Counted from the stretch's first letter, positions 1 to 12,005 are shown. The stretch is DNA of 64,000 nucleotides from Magnolia sinica (GCF_029962835.1 NC_080585.1:61429443-61493442), one strand, 5' to 3'. Notes: generated by a model from the sequence alone, not told the origin. A program made the numbers and translations.

Positions 1-393
1 AGCTTTCCATTTTTCCCATTACCTTAAGTAATAGTTTCTACTTTAATTTTGGTTGATAATTGATATCCTTATCTTAGAATCACATGTGCTAGTTGTTGAG
101 ATTGAATGTTAGATTACTTGCTCAATATTTATCATGCATGAACATCTATATGTTGTACTTGTATATTTTCTCATACTTGCGGATTGCTTATGAAACTTGA
201 ATTAGTACATCGTGAGAAAACTCCACTTACAAATGTACACCCAGACTTGGGATGTAACTTGATTGATTGTGAGTATAATGAAACTTCGACTCAGTGGTTA
301 CTTAATGATGGTTTAAATGGAATATTGATGTGGGCCTACCATCCATGGGTTGTTGTGTCCAAGTGGCTTTTGAGGATGGTCTTTCATCGCATC
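1..393. other. Non-coding, nothing recognised
   Basis: AT-rich sequence. Short open frames exist but show no motif or family resemblance and overlap a minisatellite further on. I see no gene, RNA or repeat structure here. Confidence 0.5.
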
Positions 394-474
394 GTTTTGA
401 TATTTGTCCTATGTGGCTTAGTTTTGATATTTACCCTATGTGGCTTAGTTTTGGTATTTGCCCTATCTGGGTTC
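394..474 (+). repeat. 27-bp tandem repeat, three copies
   Basis: Units begin at 394, 421 and 448, each starting GTTTTGATATTTGYCCTATG with minor changes (the third has GGTATTTGCCC). The 27-bp period is a multiple of three, so the repeat keeps an open frame across it, but the encoded peptide is only a repeat of hydrophobic residues. Confidence 0.85.
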
Positions 475-540
475 GATGCATTATTTTTGTGCAACCATGC
501 GATGGTAAGTCCCATATATTGAATTTGATTGGCCACTAGT

Positions 541-1500
541 CGATAGGCTTCTATTAAACATCCTAAGGCGGTAGTCTCATGAGTCAGGGATTGTGGTCAT
601 GGGACACTATGTCTAAGCTGTCGGCCTACGCTAGGTGATTAACCCCCCGTAGTGACATTTGATCTTTCTTAAATTGGTTGGTTGTAAATGGAATAATAAT
701 AGTTGAGCTAATCATGAATTTATAACATACGGGCGATAACGAGTGGCTAATTCTGAATTTTGTAGCACATGCCTATAGGATTTAGTTGGGGTATCGTTTC
801 ACTAGCTCCCAGACCACCGACTATCAGCCCACTTTAGGTGAGCTTGGCACTACGCATGTACGATGTACTTTTACTGGTGACTGGCTACATGCATAGGTTT
901 TTCCCAAAAGCTAACTGGATGAGCATCTCCAGTTGATGTACACTCACGCATCCATGCATTTAATAAGATTGCATCGTATATTGTTTCAAATACCTTTTTT
1001 TAAACTATGTTTGACTAATGCGGCGGTGTGTAATCTTGAGAGGAATTTACACTGAACTGGCCACTCATTCGTTAAATATATAACCGTACAGGTAGTGCAG
1101 GTGGCCTAAAAGATATTCGTGTTCATATTGATGAGGAGCAGGGTACATTTGTCAAAGATGCATGATTGTATTTGCCAAGAGTTGCTATGTGATTTTACAG
1201 CTCAAGATTAGTTATAATTTACTTTGTTTCACATGCGATATTATTTCATTTTGTGATTGTAAGTATTGGGACATTGGTTTGTATAAGTCATAATGGGCAG
1301 CCGCTTGTATAATTTGAATGTATATGCAATTTCCTTTATATTTGATTTGTTCCTATTCCGTCTAAACGCTCACTTTGAAAAAGAAAATAAGGAAAAAAGA
1401 AAAATATACGTGAAATTTGGCTGTCTAAAGGTTAACACTCGGGTTTTTGGGAAACGAGTCATATACTCATGTTTCAAAAATATGGGGCATTATAGTTGAT
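541..1500 (+). repeat. Degenerate Gypsy LTR fragment
   Basis: A block at about 595-660 (a 'gggacac...cggcct...aggtga' string) matches in order a block at about 14322-14400, which lies in a second LTR-like stretch ending in a GGGGTGTGAC terminus. This supports a common LTR family in the same orientation. No terminal TG/CA or target duplication could be placed, so this is an internal fragment. No coding potential is seen. Confidence 0.45.
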
Positions 1501-1683
1501 TATCCTATAACTAATGGGTAGTTGTTTATCCTAGGGGATTTAACTAGATGGGTCTCCTATAAGATCTAGATAATAATTTACCAAGATGCTTAAGTCCAAT
1601 CTCTAGAAAATGGAGGAGTTCAAGCACATCTCCAATGGTGAGGTTGGAATCCTCATTAGAGTTGAAATCTCAAGTGAGAGTGC
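1501..1683. other. Non-coding spacer
   Basis: Nothing recognised; probably part of the flanking LTR debris. Confidence 0.4.
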
Positions 1684-2430
1684 TTGAAACTCATAAGTTT
1701 GGAGGCATGGAATGGAGGATGTGCATACGAGATCACCTTACCACTGGTTGCTCCAAAAACCCATCAAAATGCCCAAGAGCCAATTCCCGTTTGTAAAAAG
1801 TTTGAGCTTGTCGAAGCTTCCTTCGATGTCGTCAAAGGGTTTCCCGATGCCATCGACAATTCCAGACAAAATGATGTTTGCTTACTGGATAGATCTGGAC
1901 CCACTTCAGTTGCATCGACCCGACCTTCGATGTCATCGAACATAATGTTTTGATGTCATCGAGTTGGCTTTGATGCCTTCGAGAGAATCAAGAGAAAATT
2001 CAAAAACCTTGCTGGATAATTCTGGATCTTAAATCGATGCCATTGAGGGGACATCGATGCCAAGTTTTGATGTCATCAAAGGGTCCTCGATGCCATCGAG
2101 AATTCCAGCCAAAAATCCATTTTGGTTGCTAGACATCCCTGACTCTCAACCGATTGCATCGGCCAGGTCTTCAATGTCATCAAAGACTGTTCAATGGCAG
2201 CTCGATGCCGTCAAACATCACTTGGAATCTGTTGTTTTGGGCTATCATCTACAAACAGATTCACACCTCTTTTAGCCTTATTTATCATGTTTTTCTTGGT
2301 CTCCTAAGGATAAAGGATAATCCATTTTATATTCCTATTAGATCAAGATCATCTAGAGGTTATAGGGTTGTTTTGGGTCAAAGGTTAGGGGTCACCAAGG
2401 CACATGTTTTACCTGTTCTTGATGCTTGAT
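1684..2430 (+). repeat. LTR U3-like fragment with TCGATG(T/C)CATCGA motifs
   Basis: Between about 1820 and 2215 the motif 'tcgatgYcatcga' and decayed versions recur roughly every 20-60 bp. The same style of near-palindrome cluster occurs at 6200-6970 within a recognisable SIRE-like Copia LTR, so this is probably a U3 fragment of a related LTR. No ends or target duplication found. The overlapping open frames are artefacts of the repeated motif. Confidence 0.4.
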
Positions 2431-3591
2431 GCTGCATCTTCACTCGTGTCTTCGATCTTCACTTTCCAAAGGCTCAACCGACTACTTAACATAACAACTC
2501 ACGTGATTGACAAACCAAGGTGAAAAAATGAGTGCACTAACATAACCAACAACCACTATGGTCCTAATCCAGGGACATATTGTAACGTCTTAGATTTTCA
2601 CTATTTTAGATTTCCAAAAACCCTTGAAATTTTTCACTATAATTAACTTATGTTGTCACTTACTAACCATTAACACTTGATGTTAGCTTATACGTGAGTG
2701 ATACCAGTAAAGAACTATACAAATCCGATTAATCAACCGTAGGAAGCCAACAAATCCACTTGATCACGTAAACCTCGAGTCCATCCTCGTGATTTATTTA
2801 TATATAGCCCAAATCTAGCAAACCTACCACTAACTAATCAAAACAACCACAACTAAATAAAGACCTACTAAAAGTTGAGACAACTAGGGGTTAGATCTTA
2901 ATTAACAAACCAAACTGACTCAGTTATCTTTTTAGTTTAAGAACCAATGGTTTATGGTGATTATGTTGAATTGTCATTGTCGCTAGTTACGAATAGGCTA
3001 CACTATGAACTTAGCTAATCCAAACTCTAATAATTGCACATAGGAAATCTTCCTATCCGATTTATTCCAGAAATGCCCTAATTATCCAAACAAGCTCTAC
3101 ACCGCTGGTTAGTGAGCACTAAACCCAAGATTATAGAAAGACGTTATTGTTAACGGGCTTGATGTCCATCACAGGACATCGAGTCGAGGTCGCATCTCGA
3201 ATCACTCAACTTGGACTTGCAAGGTCAGTGCATGAGATTGTGAATATTCATGAAATTAATCAAGAAATTAAGTTAGTTATCTGTATCCAGTCTTTGCCAA
3301 ATTTGTGACTTTCGGACTGTTAGATAACGACCAAATTTAGGACAACAATCTAACTTAATACCCTACACATATTCATATAGTTGCAGCCCCGATCGACCAT
3401 CAGTGACCATTGATCGACGTATCTAAATGGTGGGCCAATCGTATCCATGCGTAGACCATCACTATGGTCAACTATCCTATGATGTATATTGACCCCTACA
3501 CCCCATAGTGGCTTAAAGGTTAGAAACACCGTCCCATAGGGCTAGTATAATGAAAACCTAGCCCTTAGGGCCATTTGCACCATTTCTAGCA

Positions 3592-3600
3592 CTATATAAG
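3592..3600 (+). promoter_or_regulatory. TATA-like box of an LTR
   Basis: CTATATAAG sits about 55 bp upstream of a GA microsatellite inside an LTR-like segment. Position and sequence are typical of an LTR U3/R boundary; activity is unknown. Confidence 0.4.
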
Positions 3601-3645
3601 TCCCTCGTTTGGGCACCCCCTCTCCCCATACGAATTTTACCCTAA

Positions 3646-3651
<6 letters not shown>

Positions 3652-3691
<40 letters not shown>
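3652..3691. repeat. (GA)n microsatellite
   Basis: About 20 uninterrupted GA units. Confidence 0.97.
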
Positions 3692-3694
<3 letters not shown>

Positions 3695-4086
3695 CAGTGA
3701 GGGAGATCTTGAAATATTCTTGATGGATTCCCTTCAATCAAGCCCTCACCTCAATCATTCTCCTCCACTGAATCCATCTTACTCTCGATTGAGAGGTAAG
3801 AAACAAACTATGCTTCTCAACCTAAGTTTTCTATGATTAGTTGCATGATTCTCCCCCAATTCCTTTGAATTTCGTGTAGGAATTGTTTTTTTCCCAAAAC
3901 CTTAACCCTAAGAGCTCAAAAATCAGAAATTAAATCTTAAAGGTGTGGACCATTATTCCTATGTTACCATTTATCGACCCTTAAGGGCATCAGTTAATGA
4001 TTTGTTATTTGTAGATAGCTTGGTATATGCTAACATGTTCACATTTTGATTTGATCACAACATGTGTTATTAGTTATTTATGGATG

Positions 4087-4265
4087 CTCACATGTTTGAG
4101 AAAATACTTAAGTGATTGAATGTGTTGTTCTATTGATGGTCACATGTTTGATGAAATGCCTATGTGATTGTGTGAATTATTCATGCTCATCGATGAAATG
4201 CATATGTGATTGCGTTGTATTATTAATGCTTACATGTTTGATGAAATGCTTTAATGATTGTGTTA
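4087..4265. repeat. Imperfect tandem repeat, about four copies of 43-53 bp
   Basis: Units contain 'cacatgtttgatgaaatgc' and 'atgtgattg' followed by a T-rich tail; copies start near 4088, 4140, 4187 and 4230. Divergence is moderate and lengths vary. Confidence 0.7.
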
Positions 4266-4343
4266 TTAAATTTAAGCTTCACATGAAATCTTATCATGAT
4301 TTCCTAACAAATTGATGGCCTTAGTAATGTTTAGAATTGCTTA

Positions 4344-5300
4344 TGTCACACCCCAGACCCGATAGTCTTATACGACCGCTATATCTACCGGATCTGGCAC
4401 GCAACAAGTCGAACTCCGGGATTGGTACCCAATGCCTGCACACCAAGTCCCAAGCTCAGCGTCCAGCAAGGTAATGTAAGGGATAGATATCAACATTCAT
4501 TCTTCACAAAAGAGGAATATCAAAGACAAGATAGGTAATATTTGTATCCAAGTAAACTGGGTACTACAAAATTCCAAAAGTACATCATCTATCTGCACGA
4601 TACATATATACATCATATACAATTCAAAATTTCAAAAGTCAAATCAGTCCCTCGACATGACGCCTAACTCGTGGTCGCTACTTGTTTTTCTTCTTTATAT
4701 CCTTTACCTGAGTGGTTAAAAGACAAATAAGTTTTATAACTTAACAAGTGCAAAGTCCTCATGATAAGTATGCAAGATAAATTAACATGAAAGACATAAT
4801 GAAAGAACTACCAAAAGAGATAATCTATGCAAAGTGATGTCTTAATGAATGATGGAGGGTGATCATGTGTGAGATGCATAAAATAATTGAATGTTATCCA
4901 TAGAAACATTTGCCAATAGTCCTCTCACCACGAACTTGATATCACTACTCCTAAACATCATTGTCTCAATTATGATCAATATACTGTTAGAACTTAGGAT
5001 CCATCAGGGTCGATGCCCATGCACCAGACACCAACAACCGACCTCGCTATGCACCAGTGAGATTACAAACCTCCACTAGGTACGCAAGTAGCAGACCTCG
5101 TTCACACTTTTCCTTGCCAATGGATCAGACCGGTCCCCGTTTGCCACCTCAGCCCAATGGCGGGTCGAACCTACCTTCTTCTCAACCTAGCCTCGTCAGT
5201 AGGAGCCAAATCCATGACCCTTGTATCCACTCAGCTCAACAGTGGGCATCCTTAAGTACCATTAAGGCTTAGGGACTTTCAACCCAAGGGGCACTTCATC
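4344..5300 (-). repeat. Reversed Gypsy LTR fragment
   Basis: It starts TGTCACACCCCAGACC, the reverse complement of the '...GGGGTGTGACA' terminus used by the plus-strand Gypsy LTRs at 20398 and 36107. Further in, 5265-5290 reversed gives a 'gaaagtccctaa' phrase also present near 35189 in the Tekay-like 3' LTR. So this is the 3' portion of a related LTR in minus orientation. The other end is not defined and no target duplication was found. Confidence 0.5.
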
Positions 5301-5740
5301 CCCTACTACTTTCCACACTTCTGGTGTTCCATGAATCTATATCACCATATATTATATAATTTGTCTGTTGGTTATGTACTATGATCAGGCTGTGGTGTAG
5401 AAGACGTTCAAGATACTACTTCATGCAAAATGCATCATGCCATGGTACGTATGGTAATGTTGTATGAACAATAAGTTAGAGACAATTAAGAACTTAAGGG
5501 ATGCCACAGTACATAATGTAGATGTGCAAAAAAAAAAAAAAAAAAAATCACGTACCTGGGTAGCCAATTTATTTATGATGTTGTCAACTTCCGATTGGTT
5601 AACCTCATAGTTTCTTATTTTCAACACAGTAATGTTGTCCTCCACTTACTTCATTATGGTTAATCGAACCGTAGAGATTAAGCTCCCTAATCTAAGATAA
5701 TTGTTTATAAATAGTTATTATTCCACTCTGTCAATTAACC
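5301..5740. other. Non-coding spacer with A-tract
   Basis: It contains a 20-base A homopolymer at 5528-5547 preceded by 'gtgc'. No LINE or SINE body was recognised next to it. Otherwise nothing. Confidence 0.5.
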
Positions 5741-8282
5741 TTCTGTTGCAAAAGGATGTCTTAAATCTTATATTCACCACGTTGCTCGACCATTCGAGGG
5801 GCTGGCTTGACTAGTCGAGGACCCCTTCGACCGGTCGAAGCTCGCTCAATTCAAAGTCCAACGACAATATTTTTTGTTCTTCTGTGCTACTTGACTAGTC
5901 GGGGGACTGGCTCGACTAGTCGAGGGTCCCCTCGATGGGTAGAAACCCTCATTCGACTAGTCGATGAAAGTGCCCTGGTTTGTCAATTAGCGTGACCGTT
6001 GAGTCAACTAGACAAAGAAGCCTCATAGGAAGACTGATCAAGCATCTGCCTCAACTGGATGTGTGCCTGAACTCGCCACAGGTAAATCTTAGCCTCACAT
6101 CCCATGTCCCAAAACACCAGGTAATTAAAACCCTTAAAATTGAACAAAACACCTTAAGGTTTTTGGTTTCAAACTTTAGGAAAAATCTTTAAGTTTTCTA
6201 CCTTTGTCGATTTATCGATACATGGTTCGATGAAATTGAACCTTGTTATCGATGTCCTCATAGCTCACTCGATATTATCGAAATGAGGAGATAAGATGTC
6301 CAGCAACCACAAAGATCTTTGGACGGAATTATCGATGTATCGATAGATGGTTCGATATCATCGAAATTTGAATCTCGAGTCTATCTAGTAGACTCGATAA
6401 AATCAACATCAGGTTTGGTGTGTCCAAAGTTCTACTAAGGCAAATCATGTAATCTTCGATATATCGAAGAGCTCCTTGATATCCTCGGAATTCAAATTTC
6501 GATGATATCGGATTGGACACACATTTTCCAGCAAAGTTTTTCAGGTTGTCTTTCTCAGATTGAGGGTCACTTGATAAAATCGATATTCAAATATCGATCA
6601 TATCGAGGCATGGTTGATGTCATCGAATATAGACACAAACTGTCCAGCAAGCTTATAGGAAAATTCTTTGAAATTATCGATGAATCAACACTGCCCTCGA
6701 TATCATCGATATTCAAATTCCGATGATATCGAGTGATGCTCGATCATATCTTATACCTGAAATATTTCAAAGGCAAGTGCTCTCACATTTTCAAATATCG
6801 AGGAATCAAACCTCGTGTCGATGAAATCGGAGTTCGAAATCCGATGACATCGACGCACGTTCGATTTCCTCGACCAGCTGGTAAAAGGTTTCAAAAGCGT
6901 TTAACATTTGAGTTCATGTCATCGAGCGGTCAGTCGATGCTATCAAGAGTATATGCTCGATGATATCGACCCTGCTAGATGATATCAAACTTTATCAAAA
7001 ATGTGATCATTTTATATCCGTTGGAACCTTTTGCCTATTTAATGAGAGCTTGCCCTTGGTTGTTTGTAGAGAAAATAGAGAGTGCTTTTGAGTGTTTAAC
7101 CTTACATCATATACCCTGAGCCTTTTCTCTCATGGAAGTTCATCCTCCAATCCACCTTCATCATTGACATTCAATAGAGTGGATTGGAGAATGAACTTCC
7201 GCATTCAAGGATCCTGCAGCTACCACCTTAATGGCAAATCATTAAGTTGGGATGCCTTAAATGCATAAATGATTGAAATTGCTCTATCTCCCTTATAGGA
7301 AAATATTTAATAGAGTAAGATTCCATCATAACCTTGACTCAACCTGTCACAATGTATTGGTACATCTTCTGAGTTGCGGTTCAAGGAAGTAGAAGATTCT
7401 TCGTCAACAAAGGAGGAGATCTTCGACAATGCACTAAATGGGGCTTATCTACTTATCTTTAAGTCATTAGAGTCCAAAGGACCCTTGTGATCACTCCATC
7501 TGTAGATTGGGTCTAAGGTGTTTCTCACACCTTGCAAGTCCTCATAGGAGCCCTCCGGCGGGAGTGTATGTGTGGGTGCTTTGTGTTAACCACTGCTCTG
7601 TGGAGAGCAGAAACCCTTAAGTCCTTGTGTAGGTCCTTAACCTATGTGGTCTAAAACTTGGGTGCTTTGTGTTGACCCTTAGTCTTGGGAGCATAAACTT
7701 GTGAGGCTCCTTGAGTGGATCCTTAGCCTGTGTGGCCTAAAATTGGGTGGTGTATTGACCCTTGCTTATGGGGGCACAAAGTGTGTCGTGTAGACACGGT
7801 GTGTCAGCCTAAGTGTAGGTTGTACTGGTTAGAGGTGAACCTGATTTAAAACCTTCGGTTTGAGGTGAACCTGTTGTGAAACCTCCTTTAGTGAGATTCG
7901 GTACACTGAAGGGTTGAGTGCGTCCGCCGGAAGTGAATAGACAAGTAGTCGAACCACTATAAAAATGATTGTGTTTGAGATTGATATTTGTCTTCCATTA
8001 CTTATGTGATTTCCTTAAATGCTTTCATATTTGATTATCTGATATCACACCTCACACACAGTCACATCCATCATAAAAGTATGATTTACATCTTATTTAT
8101 CTGTCAATTAGTTTTATAATTGGATCCTCTATTTGGCTTGGAAGTCATTAGAGTTACTTTAAAGAAATCCTAATGAATGCACATTTATTCAGGATTAGAT
8201 TGATAGGATTTTAAATAACCATAAAACATTAAAAAGTCCTATTCACCCCCCTCTAGGACATATTGGCATATTTTCACTTCAA
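5741..8282 (+). repeat. SIRE-like Copia LTR, plus sense
   Basis: Three marks identify it. (1) U3-like sequence packed with near-palindromes of two types: CGACTAGTCGA at 5785-5970 and TCGATATCATCGA at 6200-6970. (2) A TATA-like TATTTAATGAGAG near 7034. (3) A terminus at 8238-8282 containing TTCACCCCCCTCTAGGACAT, the reverse complement of the G-rich end of the minus-strand SIRE-like LTR at 25258. Both LTRs also share 'ggtgaacctg' and 'accactata' phrases. The left limit (TGTTGC at about 5742) is a guess; two related LTRs may be joined near 6190. No matching internal region follows; a Tork-like LTR starts directly. Confidence 0.6.
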
Positions 8283-8709
8283 CTAAAGAGGTCATTACCG
8301 CAATTTCAGTCGAGGGTTACGCAAATTTTGCGCGGATTCTACGCGCACTGCGTAAATTTAAGACGGATTCAAAGAGGTGCAGAAGTGGAGTTTTTTAAAC
8401 TATAAATAGGAGTCCCTGGGGCCTTTCTAAAGTATTCTAAAGCTTTCTAAAGGGGTTTTAAGGGTTCCTAAAAGGGTTTTAGGATTTCTAAAGGGTGTAA
8501 CAAGGGTGAGATCGACGATGTTCGAATCAGGTAAGTCTTTTCTCTTTGTAATTTCTATTTTCATTGTGGAATTTTGTTGCTTTGTGCCATAGTTTTTTCC
8601 CGCAAGGGTTTTCCACGTTAAATCTATGTGTTCTCTTGGGTTTGCTAGGTTCTCTTGGATTGTCATCCTAGATCTAGATCTGTGTGATTCTGCAGACCAA
8701 ATCCCAACA
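8283..8709 (+). repeat. 5' LTR of Tork-like element
   Basis: It ends AATCCCAACA, two bases before the primer site. Positions 8613-8709 match 11189-11294 nearly base for base with scattered substitutions, which establishes the LTR pair. A TATA-like 'actataaatag' lies at about 8399-8409. The left end is uncertain. Confidence 0.65.
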
Positions 8710-8711
8710 AG

Positions 8712-8721
8712 TGGTATCAGA
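8712..8721 (+). other. Primer binding site (initiator Met tRNA)
   Basis: TGGTATCAGA, complementary to the 3' end of plant initiator methionine tRNA as used by most Copia elements, two bases after the LTR end. Confidence 0.75.
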
Positions 8722-8763
8722 AAAATCATTGGTGCACAGATCTAAATCTGGGGGATTAGCAAT

Positions 8764-9505
8764 AATGGGAAGTACTAGGTATGATATTGAGAAGTATTCA
8801 AGGAAAAATAATTTTGAGTTATGGAAGATCAAGATGATCAGTTCCTTAATCTAGCAAGGTGAAGATGGTGCTCTTGAGGAGCGAAAGTCTGCTATGACTA
8901 TGATGATTGGAATACTCTTGATAAGAAGGCCTTATCATCGATCCGTTTATGTCTCACAGATGAGGTTTTCTACAATATCATAAGGGAGAAAATCGTGGCT
9001 AAGTTATGGACAAAGTTAGAGGATGTCTATGAAAAAAACTTCTCTGAAAATCACTTACACTTAAAGCGTTAGTGGTATAACTTCAAGATGGCAGAGAGTG
9101 GAGATCTGGAGGCTTACATCAGCAAATTTAATAAATCGATTTGCAAATTGCTGAATAAGGAGGAAGTGATGAAAGATAAAGAACAAGCATGTATGTTGCT
9201 GAATTCTCATCTGGCATCGTATGAGTCATTTAAGGACACAATGTGCACCATAAATAAAACCCTGAGTGTCGACACCGTTATCTCAGCCCTTCAAGGGAAG
9301 GCTATGAGAAAGCTTAACGTCGACATGTGGATATCTTCTGATGCACTGCTTACAATAGGTAGGAATTCTGAACAAGGTATGGGTTTTTCAGGTTCTAAAT
9401 CCAAATCCAAGGGCAGGGGCAAAGGAAAGGTAAAATGCTAGAATTATGGGATGGAAGGACATGTGAAGAATGATTGTGAAAATCCTAAATCGAAGAGAGA
9501 ATAAT
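8764..9505 (+). pseudogene. Copia gag (Tork-like), broken
   Basis: Capsid and nucleocapsid polyprotein that packages element RNA. From ATG 8764 the frame reads MGSTRYDIEKYSRKNNFELW, typical of Copia gag. A stop follows within about 30 codons and there is a frameshift near 8905. The longest clean stretch is 9088-9441 (UBN2-type gag, 'LEAYISKFN...LLNS'). The zinc knuckle at about 9433-9480 is damaged: after the first Cys there is a stop codon and the second Cys is Tyr, while GHVKNDC is preserved. It sits directly after the LTR and primer site and precedes the protease. Confidence 0.8.
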
Positions 9506-9579
9506 CTAAGGCTTCGTACAGAGAGGCTAACACTGCCACGTCAAATGGATCGAGTAGATGTGATGGTGATGTTTTATCT

Positions 9580-9912
9580 GTGTCTACGATCAGACAGTCA
9601 TACGATGATCGTAAGAACGAGTGGATTTTAGACACAGGGGCATCCTTTCACATAACTCCTCATCGGAGTTGGTTCACCAGCTACAGGAAGTGCGATGGCG
9701 GACAGGTATTTATGGGCAATGATAGTGTCTGTAATGTTATGACTGTTGGTACGGTGCGTGTCAAGATGTTTGATGGGACAAAGCATACCCTGACTGGGGT
9801 GAGGCACGTTCCTGACATGAAGAAGAGCCTGATTTCTCTCGGTGCACTCAAGGCTATAGGGTGCAGGTTCACAAGTATTGATGGTGTCCTTAAAGTATCT
9901 AAGGAGGCATAG
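9580..9912 (+). pseudogene. Copia aspartic protease remnant
   Basis: Retroviral-type aspartic protease that matures Gag-Pol. WILDTGASFHITP carries the catalytic D-T-G at 9631-9639, followed by the 'VFMGNDSVCNV...GTVRVKMFDG...LTGVRHVPDMKKSLISLG' body characteristic of plant Copia proteases. It ends at a stop at 9910-9912 in what was continuous pol. The active-site triplet is intact, yet the unit has no open upstream gag or downstream integrase. Confidence 0.85.
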
Positions 9913-11188
9913 GTAATCATAAAAGCGCAACGACTTGATAATGTTTACAGGTTGATCGGGAGCATTTCAAAAGGTGGAGCTGCAGTGGCTGTAGCGAATT
10001 CCACCTCTCCACATGTGTGGCATGTTGGATATGGCCACATGAGCGGGTAGGGCACGAAGGCTAAGACGTGCAGACAGGGATACAAAGTATGTGGAGCAAC
10101 CACCTGTGAGAAGAATCACACGGTATAATCGCAAGATATCAACGAGGTATATGGACGACTACAATACCATAGAGGATCCGTCTTCTATTCAGATGACTCT
10201 AGGTGAGCCTGGTGTTGAGAAGTGGAAGGTGACTATGGGAGATGTGATGGATTCGTTGCACCGGATCGACACATGGGAGCTGGTGGAGCTTCTAGTGGAC
10301 CGGGAAGTGGTGGGATCCAGGTGGATCTTCAGGAGGATACAGCATAGATACAGAGCGAGGTTGGTAGCGAAGGGTTATGCTCAGAGAGAAGTGATCGACT
10401 TCTTAAAGATATCCGCGCCAACGGTATAGCAGGTGCCTATTAGATCTGTGATTGACGCTGGTTGGCCAATGCGATCTTGAGCTGGAAAGGATGAATGTGG
10501 AGTCTGCACTTCTACAAGGGAAATTGGAAGAGCAGATCTACATGAAGCAATAAGAGTAGTTCGAAGTTAAATGGGCTGAGAAAAAAGTTTACAGAAAATC
10601 GTGGTACGACCTGTCACCTGGCAGTGGTTTAATTCCTTCATGATGAGTCAGGAATTGTATGTTGATGACATGTAGATGGCCAATTATGACATGTCTGAAA
10701 TCAATGTACTGAAGACTCAGTTAAGTGGGACATTCAGGATGAAGGATCGGGGGCTACAAAGATGGTTCTCAACATTGAGACTAGAAGATGAGTAGGCTTT
10801 AGTTATCTTAGGCAGAATACCTTGGGTAGGTATTGATCAAGTATGTGATGGAACAGGCAAAGCCGAATAGCGTTCCCTACGCGTCTCTCATCAAGTTTTC
10901 CTCAGGTCATGTCCCAAAACAGATGAGGAAAAGCAGGATATATCTCATGAGCCTTATTTAAATGCGATTGGCAGTGCATGTTATGGTCTGTATCAGACCG
11001 GTTATTTCACAGGCAATTGGTGTTGTGAGCAAGTACCCCGGCAAGCAACATTGGATGGCGGTGAGATGGTAAGAAGACTACGTCTTTACTTTTGGGAAGA
11101 CAGGAACAAAGGTGGTTGGGCATGTGGATTTAGATCTGACAGACATGATCACCAAAGTCATTCCTGCAGAGAAGTTTAAGTTTTGTGT
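9913..11188 (+). pseudogene. Copia pol remnant: pre-integrase scrap, RT, RNase H
   Basis: After a pre-integrase trace (VWHVGYGHMSG at about 10015-10047) the integrase core is absent. 10091-10429 encodes the pre-RT/RT start (RYMDDYNTIEDPSS; WELVELLVDREVVGSRWIF; RARLVAKGYAQRE). Later pieces in shifting frames give 'NVESALLQGKLEEQIYMKQ' (about 10494-10550), 'YVDDM' (10661-10675), an RNase H tail and 'DMITKVIPAEKFKFC' (about 11142-11186), the usual end of Tork-type pol. Many stops. The C-terminus joins abruptly to the middle of the 3' LTR. Confidence 0.8.
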
Positions 11189-11294
11189 AAGGGTTTTCCA
11201 TGTTAAATCTGTGTGTTCTCTTGGGTTTTCTTGGTGCTCTTAGATTGTCATCCTAGATTTAGATCCGTGTAATTCCACGTATCAAATCCAAGCA
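11189..11294 (+). repeat. 3' LTR of Tork-like element, last ~105 bp only
   Basis: It matches 8613-8709 of the 5' LTR. The first ~330 bp of LTR and the 3' untranslated region are deleted, so pol abuts the LTR tail. It ends AAATCCAAGCA. Confidence 0.75.
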
Positions 11295-11917
11295 TCTTGT
11301 TCCTTATTTGGGAGCACCTTATTAATGCCTTCACCTAAACAAGCGTGGAATCATTTGCCGCATGACAATAAATAAGATTATTAAGATACTTAAGTCAGTA
11401 AGATGGCTACTCGAGTACGACACATCCATCAAAGTGCGATCCAATCACGGGCTGGACAGATATGATTATATGCATTATGGTAAGGTTTATGGTGATCCTA
11501 GGGAAGCTTTAAGGGTGCCATTCGACCCGCACCTTTAAGGCTGATTTTGGGACACGGCTCATCAAGTTAGTATCCATGGTGCACCCCTATTGCGTGTGCA
11601 AGTGCATGTGAGGGTGCGAGAGTGCATGTACCAGGGAAATCAGGTGGACTCGCGTTGGATGACTCAGGTGCAATGAGAATTTCAAGAAAACTTTATTGAC
11701 GTGTTTTCATTAGGAGTGTTTCCAATTGTATGGTCCACTTGAAATTTGGATCAGCTAAAATTTTAGACCAATACCCAAGACATTGTTAAAATGGAAGGAT
11801 GGTGTGGATATATGCATATTTGGGTGGGATTCCAAGGTGGGTCCCACCTTCCACCCTACACGTGCCAAAAGAGGGGGCTCCTCTCTGGATGTCCCTCATC
11901 CAGCTAGAGGATATCAC

Positions 11918-12005
<88 letters not shown>

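Larger units (their letters stand above)
2581..4343 (+). repeat. LTR-like segment beginning TGTAAC, truncated
   Basis: It begins TGTAACGTCTTAG, similar in style to the well-supported solo LTR start at 46561 (TGTAACACTCTG). A TATA-like CTATATAAG at 3592-3600 is followed by a (GA)n tract at 3652-3691, the same promoter-then-GA layout as in the 46561 LTR. The right end is lost where a different reversed LTR begins at 4344. No coding sequence. Orientation inferred from the TATA box. Confidence 0.4.
8283..11294 (+). mobile_element. Tork-like Copia retrotransposon, heavily decayed
   Basis: Ordered remnants are present: LTR, Met-tRNA primer site (8712-8721), gag, zinc knuckle, aspartic protease, GAG-pre-integrase scrap, RT and RNase H, then a shortened LTR copy. 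The integrase core is missing: the sequence passes from the 'WH..YGHMS' pre-integrase motif at about 10018-10048 straight to the linker before RT at about 10091. Numerous stops and frameshifts make it non-autonomous. The 5' LTR lacks a clear TG start and no target duplication was found, so the left edge is approximate. Confidence 0.75.

Noticed and set aside
394..474. CRISPR-like repeat array
   Set aside because: Directly abutting 27-bp units without spacers; a plant minisatellite.
184..522. 112-residue open frame with hydrophobic C-terminus
   Set aside because: The hydrophobic part is only the 27-bp minisatellite; no family resemblance or promoter context.
3609..3836. Open frame with (Arg-Glu)n
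   Set aside because: Product of the (GA)n tract; no motif outside it.
5528..5547. poly(A) tail of a LINE or SINE
   Set aside because: No LINE/SINE body or target duplication recognised next to it.
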